From the NCBI RefSeq assembly GCF_905404315.1, contig NC_066266.1, positions 5,525,501 to 5,589,500 on the forward strand: DNA of 64,000 nucleotides, written 5' to 3'. The notes under the pieces were generated by a model. It was not told the DNA's origin, ran no database searches, and worked only from the letters and a program-made list of their open reading frames with translations. The translations under genes were made by a program, and so were the position numbers. The stretch comes from Leptidea sinapis. Taxonomy: Eukaryota; Arthropoda; Insecta; Lepidoptera; Pieridae. Below, piece after piece: positions 20,697-33,280 of the stretch (the stretch's first letter is position 1; the number at the start of each line of letters is the position of its first letter).

Positions 20697-20995
20697 CCTG
20701 TACCTGAATAGCCGAGTGGTTAGCGATCCTACCTACTAAGCTATAGGTCCCGGGTTCGAATCCCGATATGTGCAAGCAAATATATGATGATATCTGATTG
20801 ATGATTTGCTTCCTAGTCATGGATGTTTATATGTATTTATGTATGTTTATCTGTATGTTTATATGATTGTATGTTTAAGTATGTATATTGTATTAAATAT
20901 ATCGTTGTCTTGCAACCCACATGCAACACAGGCTATATATGCCTAATTTGGGGAAAGATAATTTGTGTAAAAAGTGTGGCAATATTATTATTATA
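20697..20995 (+). mobile_element. tRNA-derived SINE (tSINE), copy 1
   Basis: The tRNA-like head (TAGCCGAGTGGTTAGCGATC as box A region, GGTTCGAATCCC as box B) is followed by a body with ATGGATGTTTATATG and TATCGTTGTC, then a tail of CAATATTATTATTATA. It is non-autonomous and would be transcribed by RNA polymerase III and mobilised by a LINE. It is followed without a gap by Rep4. Confidence 0.85.
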
Positions 20996-21240
20996 TTATT
21001 TAAACACGACTCATATATTGGATGAAGCACCTTACAAACTAATTTGTTATGTATATTACAGCCATTGTAAAATACTCTATTTGATTGAAATGAAACAAAA
21101 GTTTCTTGTATGTCCTTCTCACCAGATCAACTTTTTACGAACATAATAAATTCAGTAATTTAAACAATTATTTGTAATGGAGATTCTAAAACGCTTAGTT
21201 TAAGCCTAATTGAATAAAGTTTATTTGAATCTTACTTTGA
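20996..21240 (+). repeat. Rep4 LINE-like 3' end
   Basis: Plus-strand Rep4: AAACACGACTC, GGATGAAGCACCTTACAAAC, GTTTCTTGTATGTCCTTCTC, and the terminal TTGAATAAAGTTTATTTGAA. It abuts the tSINE, either as a chance insertion or as the source of its 3' end. Confidence 0.65.
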
Positions 21241-21431
21241 TACATATATCATGTTTGTAAAAAAGCATAAAGGAATCATGGATTTGTGCTTCGTAGCGTA
21301 CACGATTTTACAAACATTAAAGCGATTATTGCCTTGTACAATGCATTGTTAAGAAGCCACTTAGAATTTAACGCAATGATAATAATAATAACGTATCCAA
21401 AACAATAAAAAATAATATTAGATAAACACTT

Positions 21432-21614
21432 GGCCCTTGGGGTCCAGAGGCACGAAGAATGTACAAGGTACTATCTTCGCGCCTCAATAAGGCTAGTGGT
21501 AGCCCAAGCGCTGGCAGCTATTTCGGTCAACGGATCAGCCTTGCTATCCAACGCGGAAATGCTGCCAGTATTCTTGGTACGCTTCCCCGTAATTATAGTT
21601 TTAATTTTATGTAA
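21432..21614 (+). pseudogene. Uninterrupted 60-codon retroelement C-terminal fragment
   Basis: A stop-free frame reads GPWGPEARRMYKVLSSRL, then SYFGQRISLAIQRGNAASIL and GTLPRN, ending at TAA 21612-21614. I recognise the phrase as a recurrent lepidopteran retroelement C-terminus but cannot fix the clade. The fragment has no start codon of its own. Confidence 0.5.
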
Positions 21615-21661
21615 TTATATTATTGTAAATGTGGTTATTAGATTACATTTATTTTTTTGAC

Positions 21662-23157
21662 AATATCTGGTATATATTTTGATGTATCCTACTTTATTTG
21701 TACTGGGTATGGTGGGGTATACCTAGTTACGGGTTAGAAGGGAAATGTGACTTGTGCTATACTTATTCAAATGAATTAGAAGTAAAAAAGAAAACCCAAG
21801 GCTACTGAATTTGGTGCGGTGATTATGTGTATCTGATATCTTACATGTGACGTGCCGCTCCTGGCGGTTCCTAGCGGTCGAACGAACCTACTAAGCAAGA
21901 CACCGCTTTATCAGAATATCGCCAATTACTTACTCATTAGTGATTTAGTAGTAAGCGATCCGTTCGACCGACTTGTTTGACTCTTGACTTAAACAGTTCA
22001 ATAAATTTACAATCAAGTCCGCCCTACACTAGATAAAGAAAGGTCAAGCAGTGCTCCTAACAATAATTCTGTAATAAACATTCAGTATCTTCGATTAAAC
22101 TAGGTAACCTCATAAAAATATTCATCCAATCTTTAAGCTTTCCTTTGAATTAAATACATGAAAGCCAAATCGGCGAAGACTATTCGATTTTTTTCGGAAT
22201 TAGATTGACTTGTAAATGAGAGCCGGCGGCTCCAAGTTTGAAGTGTTCAGCAAACTGGTTTTGTCTTCGGAATAATATTTGGTTTCGTTCCGCTCTTTAT
22301 GTTAATACTAAGTGTGGAATGATGTTTGAAAATGCACGATTTTCATTGATGTGGGCGGAGTTATAATGTATTCGAGTTACTTATTTTTGAACAATAATAA
22401 TTATAAGTAGGTCATCCGTGGCTATTTTTTTAACCTAGTCTAAAAATGGTATAAATACTTAATTAAGTACCTATGTATTCTCAATATTAATGATAGTGCA
22501 GATGGAAACCTGATACACATCCTGTCCTATGTTGTCCTTTAATGAGAAAATCTCTTTCGGAAGACCTTACTGGAAACTTTACTGCATCGTAAGATTCCTG
22601 AAAGAGTCAGTCTGAACAGTCAGTTAACAGTGGCTATCACAATAGATTCCCTCCCGACTGAAAACCTCATCTATGCTGTCAGCTCTAAGGCTGTTACAGC
22701 AACATAGGACATGGGCCGTGGAGACCGCAAAGACTACGCAACAACAGTCGCGGGGCGTCTCTTAATGAGATTCGAACCTCGGACCGGCTGTGTGCTTGTG
22801 GGAAGGAGAGAAGATGAAAATGAAATAGAAACCACACTCGCCGGCGAGTTCGGTGATGTATTGTGTAATGTATGTAAGTGTGTTTATATGTGTGTATGTG
22901 TTTGTGCTTGTTTGTGAAGTGTTTGTGATTGGGTATGTGGTGTGTGTCAGTCCGTCGGTCTGTCCGTGTGCGAGTGTGAGTGGAGTGAAACGATTACAGG
23001 ACGAGGACTGAAGTCTCGTCAAGAATCAATACAATGTGTGTGCTTCGTTGTTTCTACAGGACCGCTAGCCATATACAAGCCACTTTACCAATCATAACCA
23101 TAACCATAGTTACAGGAAAACGAAACCCAATTAGACTCTTGCAAGTTTTTCTTGCTG
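21662..23157. other. Unassigned stretch with a GT-rich tract
   Basis: CGGTCGAACG (21875-21884) and its exact inverse (21961-21970) form 10-base arms around 76 bases. GT/TG-rich sequence fills about 22860-22960. Open frames over it on both strands owe their length to the simple repeat. No gene is recognised. Confidence 0.45.
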
Positions 23158-23392
23158 ATGGGACGAGACGAGCAGGACGTTCAGCTGATAGTAACGCCCT
23201 AAGCATTACATTGCAGTGCCGCTGAGGATTCTTGAAAAACCCAAAAATTCTGAGTGGCACTACAATTGCGCTCGTCACCTTGAGACATAAGATGTAAAGT
23301 CTCATTTGCTCAGTAATTTCACTAGCTACGGCGCCCTTCAGACTGAAGCACAGTAATGTTTACACATTACTGGTTTACGGCAGAAATAGGCG
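23158..23392 (-). repeat. Rep1 copy
   Basis: Minus-strand Rep1 from the GACGAGACGAGCAGGACGTT end through CTAGCTACGGCGCCCTTCAG to CAGTAATGTTTACACATTAC. The first 75 or so bases of the family are missing at its 5' end. Confidence 0.85.
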
Positions 23393-23639
23393 CCAATCAC
23401 AACAGATATAGTGTCTATCACATATTATGCCAATACAAACCTTACAGTTTTAGAACAATTCCAATTTGGACTTTGCTAGCTAACGGGGTTCATGAGATAT
23501 CATGGTTTTTATATTTCATGAAAGCCGCTTGCAGAACTTGTAGTTACAGCAAGTAATTACAAAATAATATAAACATTTTATAATTGATTTGATTGAGTTT
23601 GTAAGATTAAAACCAAATAAATGTCTAAAGGCAAGACCA

Positions 23640-23965
23640 CAATACTCTTTGAATAAGCATGTAGGAGATCCGTAGGAGAACCAAAAGTAACTAAAATAGC
23701 CCAAATGATTGCGAAAGAGAAGTGGCAGTAGGCAGGATACATAGTCGACGGACTGATGGCCGATTGGGCAGTAAAGTCCTCGAATAGCGACCACGTACCG
23801 GATGACGCAGTGTTGGTAGGCACCCCACAAGATGGACCGACGATCTAGTCAAGATCACCGGAATACGTTGGATTAGGGCAGCGCGGGACCGATAGTCGTG
23901 GAAATCTGTGGGGGAGGCCTTTGTCCAGCAGTGGACATCTTCCGGCTGATGATGATGATGATGAA
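23640..23965 (+). pseudogene. RTE-like LINE ORF2 C-terminus with (GAT)n tail
   Basis: The plus strand reads RRTDGRLGSKVLE, RPRTG, GRHPTRWTDDLVKITG and SVGEAFVQQWTSSG, with at least three stops. This is the conserved C-terminal tail of RTE-like ORF2. The terminal GATGATGATGATGAT run is the usual simple-repeat 3' end of such elements. The copy is dead. Confidence 0.75.
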
Positions 23966-23999
23966 GCATGTTGGAACAGGGCCAGTAAAATAACACTTT

Positions 24000-25854
24000 A
24001 CTGGTAAAGGTAGTACATAGTATATAGACCTACCTGCTGTCCACGACAACTATTGGATCTACCGTGATAATATGTCGTCCCGACCTCTAGTTAAATATTC
24101 GTATTCACGCATTCAATTTAAATTAAATTTATCAATAGTTTTTCGCGTTATGAGCGGACAAACGGACAATAAAATATCAGACAAATTTCTATAATGTACT
24201 TTTTTTAAGTTGACTAAAGCCACGCCAATACTACGCCTTACTTCAATCAATTAGTCATTTAATTATTTAAAATAGGTGGTACTCAATAAGTATGTCACAA
24301 TGCTCTTCAACACTAATAAAAAGCAGGTAATACTATACAGGTAATATAAAGTAAATTAAAAGCATTAAATTCGCTAAGATTTCTGGCGCCGATTCTTTAG
24401 CTTATCCGTAAGATAAAGACATTTCATTATCCATTTACCCTTTTTTCCGCTTTGATACTGTTCATTAAGAATTGTTTGAATTGCAATTTCTATGTTTATT
24501 TTTTCACTGTATTTGCACTTAAACGAATCGAGGTGAAATGAAATACTAATATATCGCTCGTTAGTAGAGACACGTAATTTTAAAATCGATTTGTGCATTT
24601 TGCCTTTGAGGTTTTTTACATTGGCAAATGTCTGCTTGATAGTAAAAGGTCGAGGAAAGGTTTATGTTTAAACTTGTTCTTAAAAAGGTTACATTACTTT
24701 TATTTACAAATAAGTGAAATGTTTTTCAGCAATTTTTTACTGTCAAATTAAGTGAATCTTATGAAGAAATTCGATACAATGTAAGGAAAAAATGTAATAC
24801 AAGGCGCTGAAATTAGCTTTTCTATTTTTTAGAGAAAACAACTGTACATAATATGTTTCGACTTAATTTTAATTGTGTATACATTTACCCTTACTTAGTT
24901 TTCGTCTACTTGAATAATTAATTCCCAGCAATTTCTTGTTGCTCATGTTTGCGAATTTTAAATTTCATTATATAACTATATGATGAGACTATATTACTAA
25001 TATTTATATCTTTAAATTTTTCTCTAAGGGCTCTCGTTATGGTTCTAATAAATAACTGTTACATTTAATAATTCTAACGGTTATTCTCCCATAGTATTAT
25101 ATCATACTTTTAAAAAAAAATTGTATTTAACAATAATTTTATAGAGAAAGTTTTATACTGATATACAAACAGTTCATAGCTGTCCTTCTTAAGCATTAGA
25201 TCTTAGCGTTACACGAGAACGTCAGATTTATGAACCGATTCAAAAAGGCGAAACTACGAACCTCATTGAACCGCAGTTAAATCTTTTGAGACTATTACAA
25301 CTTTTTTTTATTGTTAGATTAAAAGACACATAGTTACCTCTTGAAGTGATCACCAGCGTTTTTACTCTCTAATAAGAGTGGGCACTTCCCTGAAATATGG
25401 GTAGAGGATATATCGGCGATGGCTGGTTCGTGCGTCATGCTCGTCAACGGGTACTACTTTTGACTGGATTATACTTTCATCTGGAGCTCTGCTTGATTGT
25501 ATTCAAAATATTTCATAAAATTGTGAAGTAGTAATGAGTTCCTTGCTACTTGTTGTTCTTTCATATTTAATTCATATTTAGTCATAAGTATATTTTTTTG
25601 TCTTAAATGAATGAATAAATTTTGGTTTGATTCGATTTAAGTTTTATAATTCTGGAAATTGTATTATTGCATGTATAAGGTAATAAATAAAAAAGTGTGA
25701 ACGAATTTTTATAATTGGTCCATTGCAAAATTGAATTGTTGATTCGATCCATTTACATGGATCGTGGTCGCAGCGGAACTGCGGAGGCGGCGAAAAACTC
25801 TCGACACATTGACAATTGACAATAGTACATCAATCTGTCCAGGTGTCGTCTTAT
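24000..25854. other. Unassigned stretch
   Basis: No defensible gene. A 74-codon minus frame at 24374-24598 is Lys-rich and without a known motif. The segment 25310-25420 resembles a badly decayed LINE tail, which I cannot confirm. Confidence 0.45.
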
Positions 25855-26235
25855 TCATTTTGGTCTTTGATTCCCTAATTCAGGACACACACAACTGACG
25901 ACGTCCATACTTTCGGGTCTTTTTGTTACATTTTTACTGCAGAGTAAGACCACAGGATTCCATGCTAGCGCTAGTCTAAAACCATCCTCCCTATTAAAAT
26001 TCTTAGGATGTATTTTAATTTCGATAGCTTCTCTAATAAGCCGTGGGATGTATCGGCGTTTAGCAGAAATCACTCGTGGGTTGCACTCCATCCAGTGCTT
26101 CGTACCGGCTTTCAGCTATCGAGGATGTCTAAGAATGGTTATTTTTGACAGCGCTAATGTGTTCTTTAATGCGTTTTGAAATAACTCTTTTTGTTTGTCC
26201 GATACCTGTATCGGACTTGACTTGATTGACTATAT
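25855..26235 (-). pseudogene. Penelope-like element: GIY-YIG endonuclease remnant
   Basis: The minus strand first encodes DTGIGQTKRVISKRIKEHI (about 26228-26150), the second half of a GIY-YIG nuclease with its conserved R and E. After a frame change it encodes a 78-codon frame containing RLIREAIEIKIHP, NFNREDGFRL and LAWNPV. 'R..EA.EI...NFNREDG..L...W.P' is the C-terminal signature of Penelope-like retroelements. The reverse transcriptase is absent nearby. The element is truncated and frameshifted. Confidence 0.7.
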
Positions 26236-26299
26236 TGAAGTTGACGGCATCTGTGGAAGCTTAGGAGATGCAGTCAACTTTAGTAGTAACGTAGATAGG

Positions 26300-27990
26300 T
26301 GATCACTCTAAGGAGGACTTAAGGGATTGAAAACTCTATTTTATTTCAAACTTCTTTTTTTTATTGTGTGTAACCGTCATAATAATTACTATGTTAAAGT
26401 TAAGCAATGATTGATGATGATTCATTCCACATATCACGACAGGCTGCTAAATTCTTGTTATGTCTGAAGCACTAACACAACTGTATACTAAATTAATGAC
26501 GGGCCATAAATGTTTTTTTTTAAATAGTTATTCTTATTTGATTTCATATAAAAGTTTTTTGTTTTCAAAAATCGCACAAACGTCTCGGAAAAGACTTTGA
26601 TGGCGTTTTCTTTTTCTGGTGTGAACACAAAATGAAAAAACATAAGCCGATGTTTTACATTTCAATCCAAAACTTCATTTTCGATTTCGGCAAAGAACCA
26701 TTTCATCGAAGTCCTATCAGAAATAGTCGTGCAAAACTGGAATTTAGGTGCAAAAGTTACCTCCGAAATGTCCAAAATAGAATGACCTATTTGAAAGTAT
26801 GTGCTATTTACAAAAGTATTCATTTGCACGTTCATGAGGCGATTGAAAGGGTCAATGGTGATTGGTTTGGGTCAATATATTCGATTTTGTATTAAGCTTA
26901 CATTTGGCACGAATATTTGGATCTAAATGATGTGGCGTACATATTGTTGTGGGAATATCTGTGTTATTTGTGGTCGCATGCTTTCGAAGTTTATGAACCA
27001 GTTACAAAACATATTTCAAGTAAACTCAAATCCCAATATTATTCACATTTTGTATAGACTACGTTATTTTAATATTTATTAAGAAGCATATAAATTCGCC
27101 AAATACAGTGCTGTCTAGCGATATTTTGAGGAAACTATCTGAAAATTAAATGTTTGTGTCTAATTTCCTGACCAGAAACTTTTAAGAAAACACGCTGTTC
27201 CGTACAAACTCTGCAACCATTTTTTACTCCCTTAAGAGTTGAATTTTCAAAAATCCTTTCTTAGTGCACATTTACGTGATTAAGGGAATATAGTAACCTT
27301 TTTATTAGCTTCACCTGTATATTTTTGTATGTAACTGACTCATTTGGGCGCGATTTAGACCGACTTTGAACGGTCACATTTCGTTCAAATATCGCAGATG
27401 TATTGAGGACCGATGACAATACATTAATTTTATAAAATAATTCCATTTTTCTATTTGCAAAATCAGATTTTTGTTAATTTTCATCTATTGTTGATAAGGC
27501 AGGAAATGATATTAATTTTAAATTTCAACCATTATCTTTAATCGATTTATCTAATATTACGAAACTTTCGAATACCAAAGAGAATTTTGTGCGTTTTAGT
27601 TTTTTTTTTTTTTAAAGTTATATTATATATTTTTAGAAAGATTTGATGTCTGAAAAAGAACATGCGTATTAAGGTGGTATGACCGTGTATTATTAAATAT
27701 CTTTTGAATGACTTAAAATGTTTCATACAGGTTTCGGACGAAGGAAGAAGGATCTGCTCCCCTTTCGAGAGCCTCAATCACACACTGCATGGAGTCGTGT
27801 GGTGATTTTAATTAATAATTCAAAGATCCTTTATGTTAGTCAAAAATATCACAAATGCTTCGCCACCATTTTGGGAAAAGAGTGCTTGTTCTGTCGAGAG
27901 TTGCTACAAGTTGCAAAAAACTCAATATTGCAGCAGCTGTATCGGGAACACGTCCTTTAGTTTTCATTGGGTGGAATTTTTAGACGTTTC
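26300..27990. other. Unassigned stretch
   Basis: Frames of 76-87 codons at 26632-26895, 27547-27777, 27718-27960 and 27833-28093 show no motif. If a complete Penelope-like element once lay between 25.85 and 29.9 kb, its reverse transcriptase would be here on the minus strand; I cannot see it. Confidence 0.45.
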
Positions 27991-27994
27991 AATT

Positions 27995-28276
27995 ACCAGT
28001 GGGAGGCTCCTTTGCAAGGGATGCCAGCTAGATTATGAGCACCGCAATAGCGCCTTTTTCTACTGTGAAGCATTTATGTGTAAGCATTATTAGTTAGTGT
28101 TTCGGTCTGTAGGGCGCCGCGGCTAGTGAAGTTACTGAGCAAGTGAGACTTAACATCTTATGTCTCAATTTGACGAGCGCAATTGTAGTGTTACTCAGAA
28201 TTTTTGGGTTTTTCAATAATTCTGAGCAGCACTGCACTAAAATGGGCAGGGCGTATCAATCACCATCAGTGATTGA
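27995..28276 (+). repeat. Rep1 copy with intact 5' end
   Basis: It starts at ACCAGTGGGAGGCTCC like the copy at 8457 and stops within the ACCATCAG segment, losing the 3' tail. Several substitutions mark it as an older copy. Confidence 0.83.
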
Positions 28277-28289
28277 GTTAAAATCCTAT

Positions 28290-29165
28290 TTTGAATATAT
28301 ATATTTAAATTTCATCATTCAATAAAATGTTATTATTATCAAAGTACAAATATATTCTTCAATTTTATTTACCAGTTTATACTACAGGAGCCACTAGACA
28401 TTTTCCTATCCAAATAATAATAAATCTTCAACAAACATATTGTAAAGTGATATTGTACTCTTTGTAAAGTGATCTCATTATGTCTATGTTACCAGTATTC
28501 TCGTCCGCCATTCTCATGAAAGAAGTTACCCGATTTATTTTATTTTTGACCGGGAAGGAAAACTTTAGCGACGACAAAATCGTATGTTACCGGAAAAATA
28601 ATAAGTCCTTCTACAATACATGCATTTGCATTCATATAAATAATGACGAAATAAAACGAAATAAGTGTTTACTACATTAAAAAAACCGTGAAATGGAACA
28701 CATCGAAATAATAATTCTAGTTGCTACGCATCCATGAAGTGACCATAGGACTGTGAAAAAAAAAACAATATTGATTACTATTTTTCAGAGGCGTCTTTAA
28801 TTTTCTTTTCTTTAATTTTTGTGTTTTTTTAAGCCATCTCTTATAAAAGCAACACAAAGTAATAAATAAAAATATTCAAAAATGTAAGTATTTATAATAT
28901 AATGATAGATATTCTGAATATTATTTTATGAACTATTAAATAAATCAATTCAAGTGTAGGTATATTCACAAAACTATAAATTTAACAAAACATGTTAACA
29001 ATCTGAAAAATTTCAAAAACTTTTCTATGCACGTGGGTTGACATAGATGCTATTAATGTACCTAATAGGTGTATTTACAGTGCCCGATACGACCTTAACG
29101 ATTTTTAGTGTGTTTGTATGATAGAGTGTTCTTATTTTACTTTTACTGCTAATGCATGTGTTCTT
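28290..29165. other. Unassigned stretch
   Basis: AT-rich, with no repeat or gene that I can name. Confidence 0.5.
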
Positions 29166-29172
29166 AGATATC

Positions 29173-29319
29173 TTATACATCTAAATAGCGTCTCTTGCTG
29201 TTAGACAACCGATAAAAACAAACCAAATTTAATACTTTAGTGTGCGTGAATTGCTCAAAACAGAGGTCAACTCTCAACTCAACTTTTTTCGACGTTTTCA
29301 GAGCTATCTAGACGTATAA
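29173..29319. mobile_element. MITE-4 copy
   Basis: The left end TTATACATCTAAATAG and the right end CTATCTAGACGTATAA are inverted repeats. The interior shares TCTCTTGCTGTTAGACAACC and ATTGCTCAAAAC with the inverted copy at 63237-63443. It is a small non-autonomous DNA element. A Tc1/mariner origin with TA target is possible but unproven. Confidence 0.7.
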
Positions 29320-29861
29320 TTAATGATCTAAGCATGTGTTGACCTTTTCATAAAGATTTCTTGCAAAACTTAGATCAACTGTCTCATCTGGGATAGTTTA
29401 GTTTAGCAATGTTTAGTGTTGACGCACTCTTGGATATTTTCATGTACTAAACACTATTAGAGCCCTTCATAGTTTTCCGATAATAATTCTTGTCATAATT
29501 TGGTGTCATATGACATAAGGGTATCACTAGATTGTATTCAAGAATCGCTTTCCAACTGAATAGAGCCTTAGTATAATATTTTTCTAGTAAATTAATTATT
29601 ACACTTTTCACAAAATTTTATACTGTATTCACTCTATTTTCTTTATAATAAGTATTAATTCTTGTATTCTTGACTTACTGATTTGCCATATTATTTACTT
29701 TTTACTAGAATGCAACAATTAATGTAACAAACTAAGTGAAGAATAGCTATTGATAAATGTATCTAGGCCACAATTTCTGAAAAATAAAACAAATATAATT
29801 GTTATAAAATTTTATGCCACTAGTCATTTAATACGGCCTTACTCACGATTAATCGGTGTGG

Positions 29862-29902
29862 GTACAGACTAGTTTCGGACCATTCGGAGGTCCTTCATCC
29901 GG
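29862..29902 (-). ncRNA. Hammerhead-ribozyme-like motif of a Penelope-like element
   Basis: On the minus strand the order is CGGATGA (core CUGAUGA with one change), then stem II GGACC...GGTCC closed over TCCGAAT, then GAAAC-TA-GTC. GAAACTAGTC is a minimal two-pair stem III with the usual GTC cleavage triplet. The extra A after GATGA and the changed core base suggest loss of activity. The flanks do not pair well as stem I. Such motifs are known in terminal repeats of Penelope-like elements, and a GIY-YIG remnant lies 3.6 kb away on the same strand. Confidence 0.55.
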
Positions 29903-30299
29903 GTGAGTGTAGTGGGTTCGCGATAGCGTCCCGTCTATTACTCTCACGAAAGTTTTAATAATTTAATTCATTCTACTAATCACGGTTTCCAAGAAGATCC
30001 TTTCCTTAAAAATTCATAGCTTTTGACGTAGTAACATTGTAACGAAAAACTAAATGATATATTTTTTCATTTTAATTTGTTAATAACAATTTTAACTATT
30101 TATGTGCACATTCATTGCATTTTTCTAGACGTCGTTCCGAATCGATTTAAACATCGCTCATATTCTTAGGACCTTATCACGAATTAAAATGTTTTTGAAC
30201 TTGTTGACAAACATAGAATCATGACAAATTTAGAAATACAGAATATAATTATTAAAGTCACTGACAAAATTACTCGCAATTACTACTAATCGAGCTAGA

Positions 30300-30500
30300 T
30301 TGTGCACACGATAAGAAAAAGAACAGACAGTTGGAGCAAGAGAGTTACAATCTGGTATCCTATAGATGGCACCTGAGTAAAGATGAAATGAGAGGATATT
30401 GGGGCAATATTGGACAGGGTTTGCGAACGCCAGAACTCAATGGAGACAGATGGAGAAGCCTTATGTCAAACGATACACACATTTAAGGTATACTTTATAA
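30300..30500 (+). pseudogene. RTE-like LINE ORF2 C-terminus
   Basis: Pieces in two frames read SWSKRVTIWYPIDGT and TQWRQMEKPYVKRYTHI. They match the 'W......W.P.DG.R.RGRP...W...WR..E.AYV..' tail of RTE-like ORF2 proteins. Frameshifts and stops separate the pieces. Confidence 0.55.
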
Positions 30501-30809
30501 AAGAAAAATCTGTGATGTTCTTTTGAGTAAGTTTATTTTTGTCTGCATTATTTTTATTTACATAAATTTATCGTCAGGAAAGTATTAGCAACACAGCTTA
30601 TTTGTACAATAGTGTTCTTGTAATGGCGCCGAAAATATTTAACAAAATACTAATACATATCACAGAACTTAAGTTAACGTGTTGTAAAAAAAAAACTTTC
30701 TATTCTCTTATTGACAAAATTGTACTATTCTATAAAATAAATAAATACCAATTTGCCTAATTTAATTACATACCAAGTATTGTCTTTACCAATTTGCGGA
30801 TTTACATTG

Positions 30810-30826
30810 TATATATATATATATTA
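30810..30826. repeat. (TA)n microsatellite
   Basis: A short run of TA units within AT-rich DNA. Confidence 0.8.
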
Positions 30827-31289
30827 CTTGTTATTTATTATAATTTGTACGCCACAGCATGCGGGCAAGGAATGGAGAACTTTTATTGTGATTTGAAACA
30901 TCTTATGTATACCCATGGCTACAAATAAATGATGAAATTAAATGAAATAAACACATTCCATTCCATATTGTCCCAAGTAAAAATTTCATCAAGAATTGAA
31001 CCGACAAACCGACCACGATAAATATCGTATGGTATAAATAACAGAAGAAATGTCAAAAGTGGAAATCTCAACATTTCCTATACTCCTCGAACTCCTGAGT
31101 GGTACGTAAGTGATTCCAACTTAACCATTCGAACTTGTCTTGTTAGAGTTAACATGTCGACTCGAAAAGTGTCACTATTGAAAGCTCTGCTAGCTATTTA
31201 AGTTAGATTCCCGTGGGACTTCAACTATATGTTAAGATAAATTCACAATTGTAAAAGCCTTGATATACCTGATTCTTGATTGGTTTTAT

Positions 31290-31930
31290 AATAATACTAG
31301 CTTTTACCCGACTTCGTGCGCGTGTTATAGTTACTTTGGGCAGCATTTTTTATTTTTTAATATACTCACTTTGCAAATATAATATTGCACTATAAACTGC
31401 TCTGGTTAATACATTTTTAAAAGCTACCAACTATAGAACTTTTATCCCCCTTTTAACCTCATACAGGTCTTTGTTTTAAAACGCTAAAATAAATATTTAC
31501 TTAGTTCTTATCAAGTGCTTAAATACATATTTTCATAGTGCTATCTTCGATAATGACGAACTTTCATACAATCTTCCACCCCCTATTTCGACCCCCTATT
31601 CGCGATAAAAGATACTCACGCTCTTGTCTAACTATGTACTAAATTTCATCATAATCGGTTCTATGGTTTAGTCGTGAAAGCGTAACAAACAAAGTCTTCA
31701 TTTTTCAGGTTAATATAATGCCTATGACACTCACATAAAACGTGGCTTTCTATTAGTAACAGAACCTTCAAAATAGGTTCAGTAGATGGAGAGATTATCA
31801 TTATTAGAAAGCATTTTATTTTTTCGTAAAAACTTAAATTTTAAATCCAAATAAATAAAAATCATGAAAATCGGTCCAACGGTTCTCCAGTTATATGTAT
31901 TCGAACAACTATATTGTGTATTGTATGTCA
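31290..31930 (+). repeat. Dispersed 'CTAGCTTTTACCCGACTTCGTGCGCGT' repeat
   Basis: The start (ACTAGCTTTTACCCGACTTC) and later segments (ATCATAATCGGTTCTATGG, AACAAACAAAG; then AAAATCGGTCCAACGGTTCTCC) are typical of a common lepidopteran interspersed repeat. No coding sequence is visible. Its parts may be two adjacent members. Confidence 0.55.
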
Positions 31931-31934
31931 ATCG

Positions 31935-33280
31935 GAACTAAGCATTTTTTTAAAGAAAGAAAAATAAAAGAAAAATATTTATTTATAAACACACACAAAT
32001 AACAAAAATAAAACAGTTCAAAAATATAAAATCAAAAAAATATACAAAAACGTGTGGTGTTTAAAAAAGGAGCCACTCAGCATGTGTTGCAACACATGCA
32101 GAGTGCAATTGCAATTGCTTTCAATTAATGCTTTTTAATGATAGTTTTACATCACAATGTAATCAAATGGTGGTTTATGATTTAATTTTATAGTAAATTT
32201 ATTAATCTTCTTACTCTCGTTTTTACAAGAGGTGTGAATAGTATTTGCACTGATATACATTATATTATTTATTTTTATAATTCCTGCGGGCTTTGTGGAG
32301 AACACATGAATAGTTCGCAGTTTGCAGATATTTTCCTACTTCTTGACACTTATAATTTATAAATTACAGCCTTTGTGTTTATCTGATGTGTAAGTTATAT
32401 TATTGTAAAGTTTAATTTTAAATACATTCAGTAATTTTTGCGTGAAGACGTAACATACATACTTATCATTTTTCGTAGTCGGTTTCTTTATACATAGTTT
32501 TTTTTAAGTGTTGTTCTCATAAATTTTCGTCATTAGTAATAATTAAGTCAGAACCAGATTTTGGTCATTTTAAAATAGAGGATATAATGTATTATATATA
32601 TCACTATTTGCCACCGTCATAATCTGATGATACCCACTATTATATATTTTTTTATTTATTTTTTTTACACGCAAAAAAAGTAGTATACAATTTTCTTAAA
32701 TTAAATTATTTACTTAATATAAATTTATAATTGCTGCGTCAAATGTACGCCTAGGTTTAATTCAATTTAACACACATTTGCTTTACGGCTAACAAAATAT
32801 TTTGTCCTAGAATCGGGTACCACACAATATAACAAGCCTCATGAATTAAAAAAATAAGCAAATATTTCATGCCTTACAAACAAAATAGCTTAGCGAGAAG
32901 AATTGGTAATTTCAGATCCCCATTCCCAACATAATAGTGGAATAAATATTCATATAAAGGACATCTTTTATCCACTGCAAAGTAATGCGAACAGAGAAAT
33001 AAAGAGTTATGTTTGTTTGAAGGTGATTCTCAAATCAAAAACACGTCAAAAGCTCCATAAACGCCTCCCAATATATAACTTAAACAATAAACAATTCAAG
33101 TGTGCACTCGTTCAACACAATTTTTGCTACTAAACAATAAAAAACTGTGCCTCTTTTAAATGACTATTACATTTTACGAGGTTCCTGTTTTATTGATATT
33201 ACGAGTAACTGCTGAATGCTGTTTAAACTGCTTTTGTTTAACATATCGTACATAAATAGTGAAATATTTTACTCTACAAC
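31935..33280. other. Unassigned stretch
   Basis: AT-rich. A 76-codon frame at 32903-33133 has no motif. No repeat is recognised with confidence. Confidence 0.5.

Noticed and set aside
22711..23022. Overlapping 63-86 codon frames on both strands
   Set aside because: They depend on a GT/CA-rich tract that excludes stop codons. There is no motif.
24374..24598. 74-codon minus frame with KLKNRRQKS end, resembling a homeodomain helix
   Set aside because: The WFQN core is absent and no other homeodomain residue fits.
26632..26895. 87-codon frame
   Set aside because: No recognisable domain, no splice or promoter context. It was considered as Penelope-like reverse transcriptase but is on the wrong strand.
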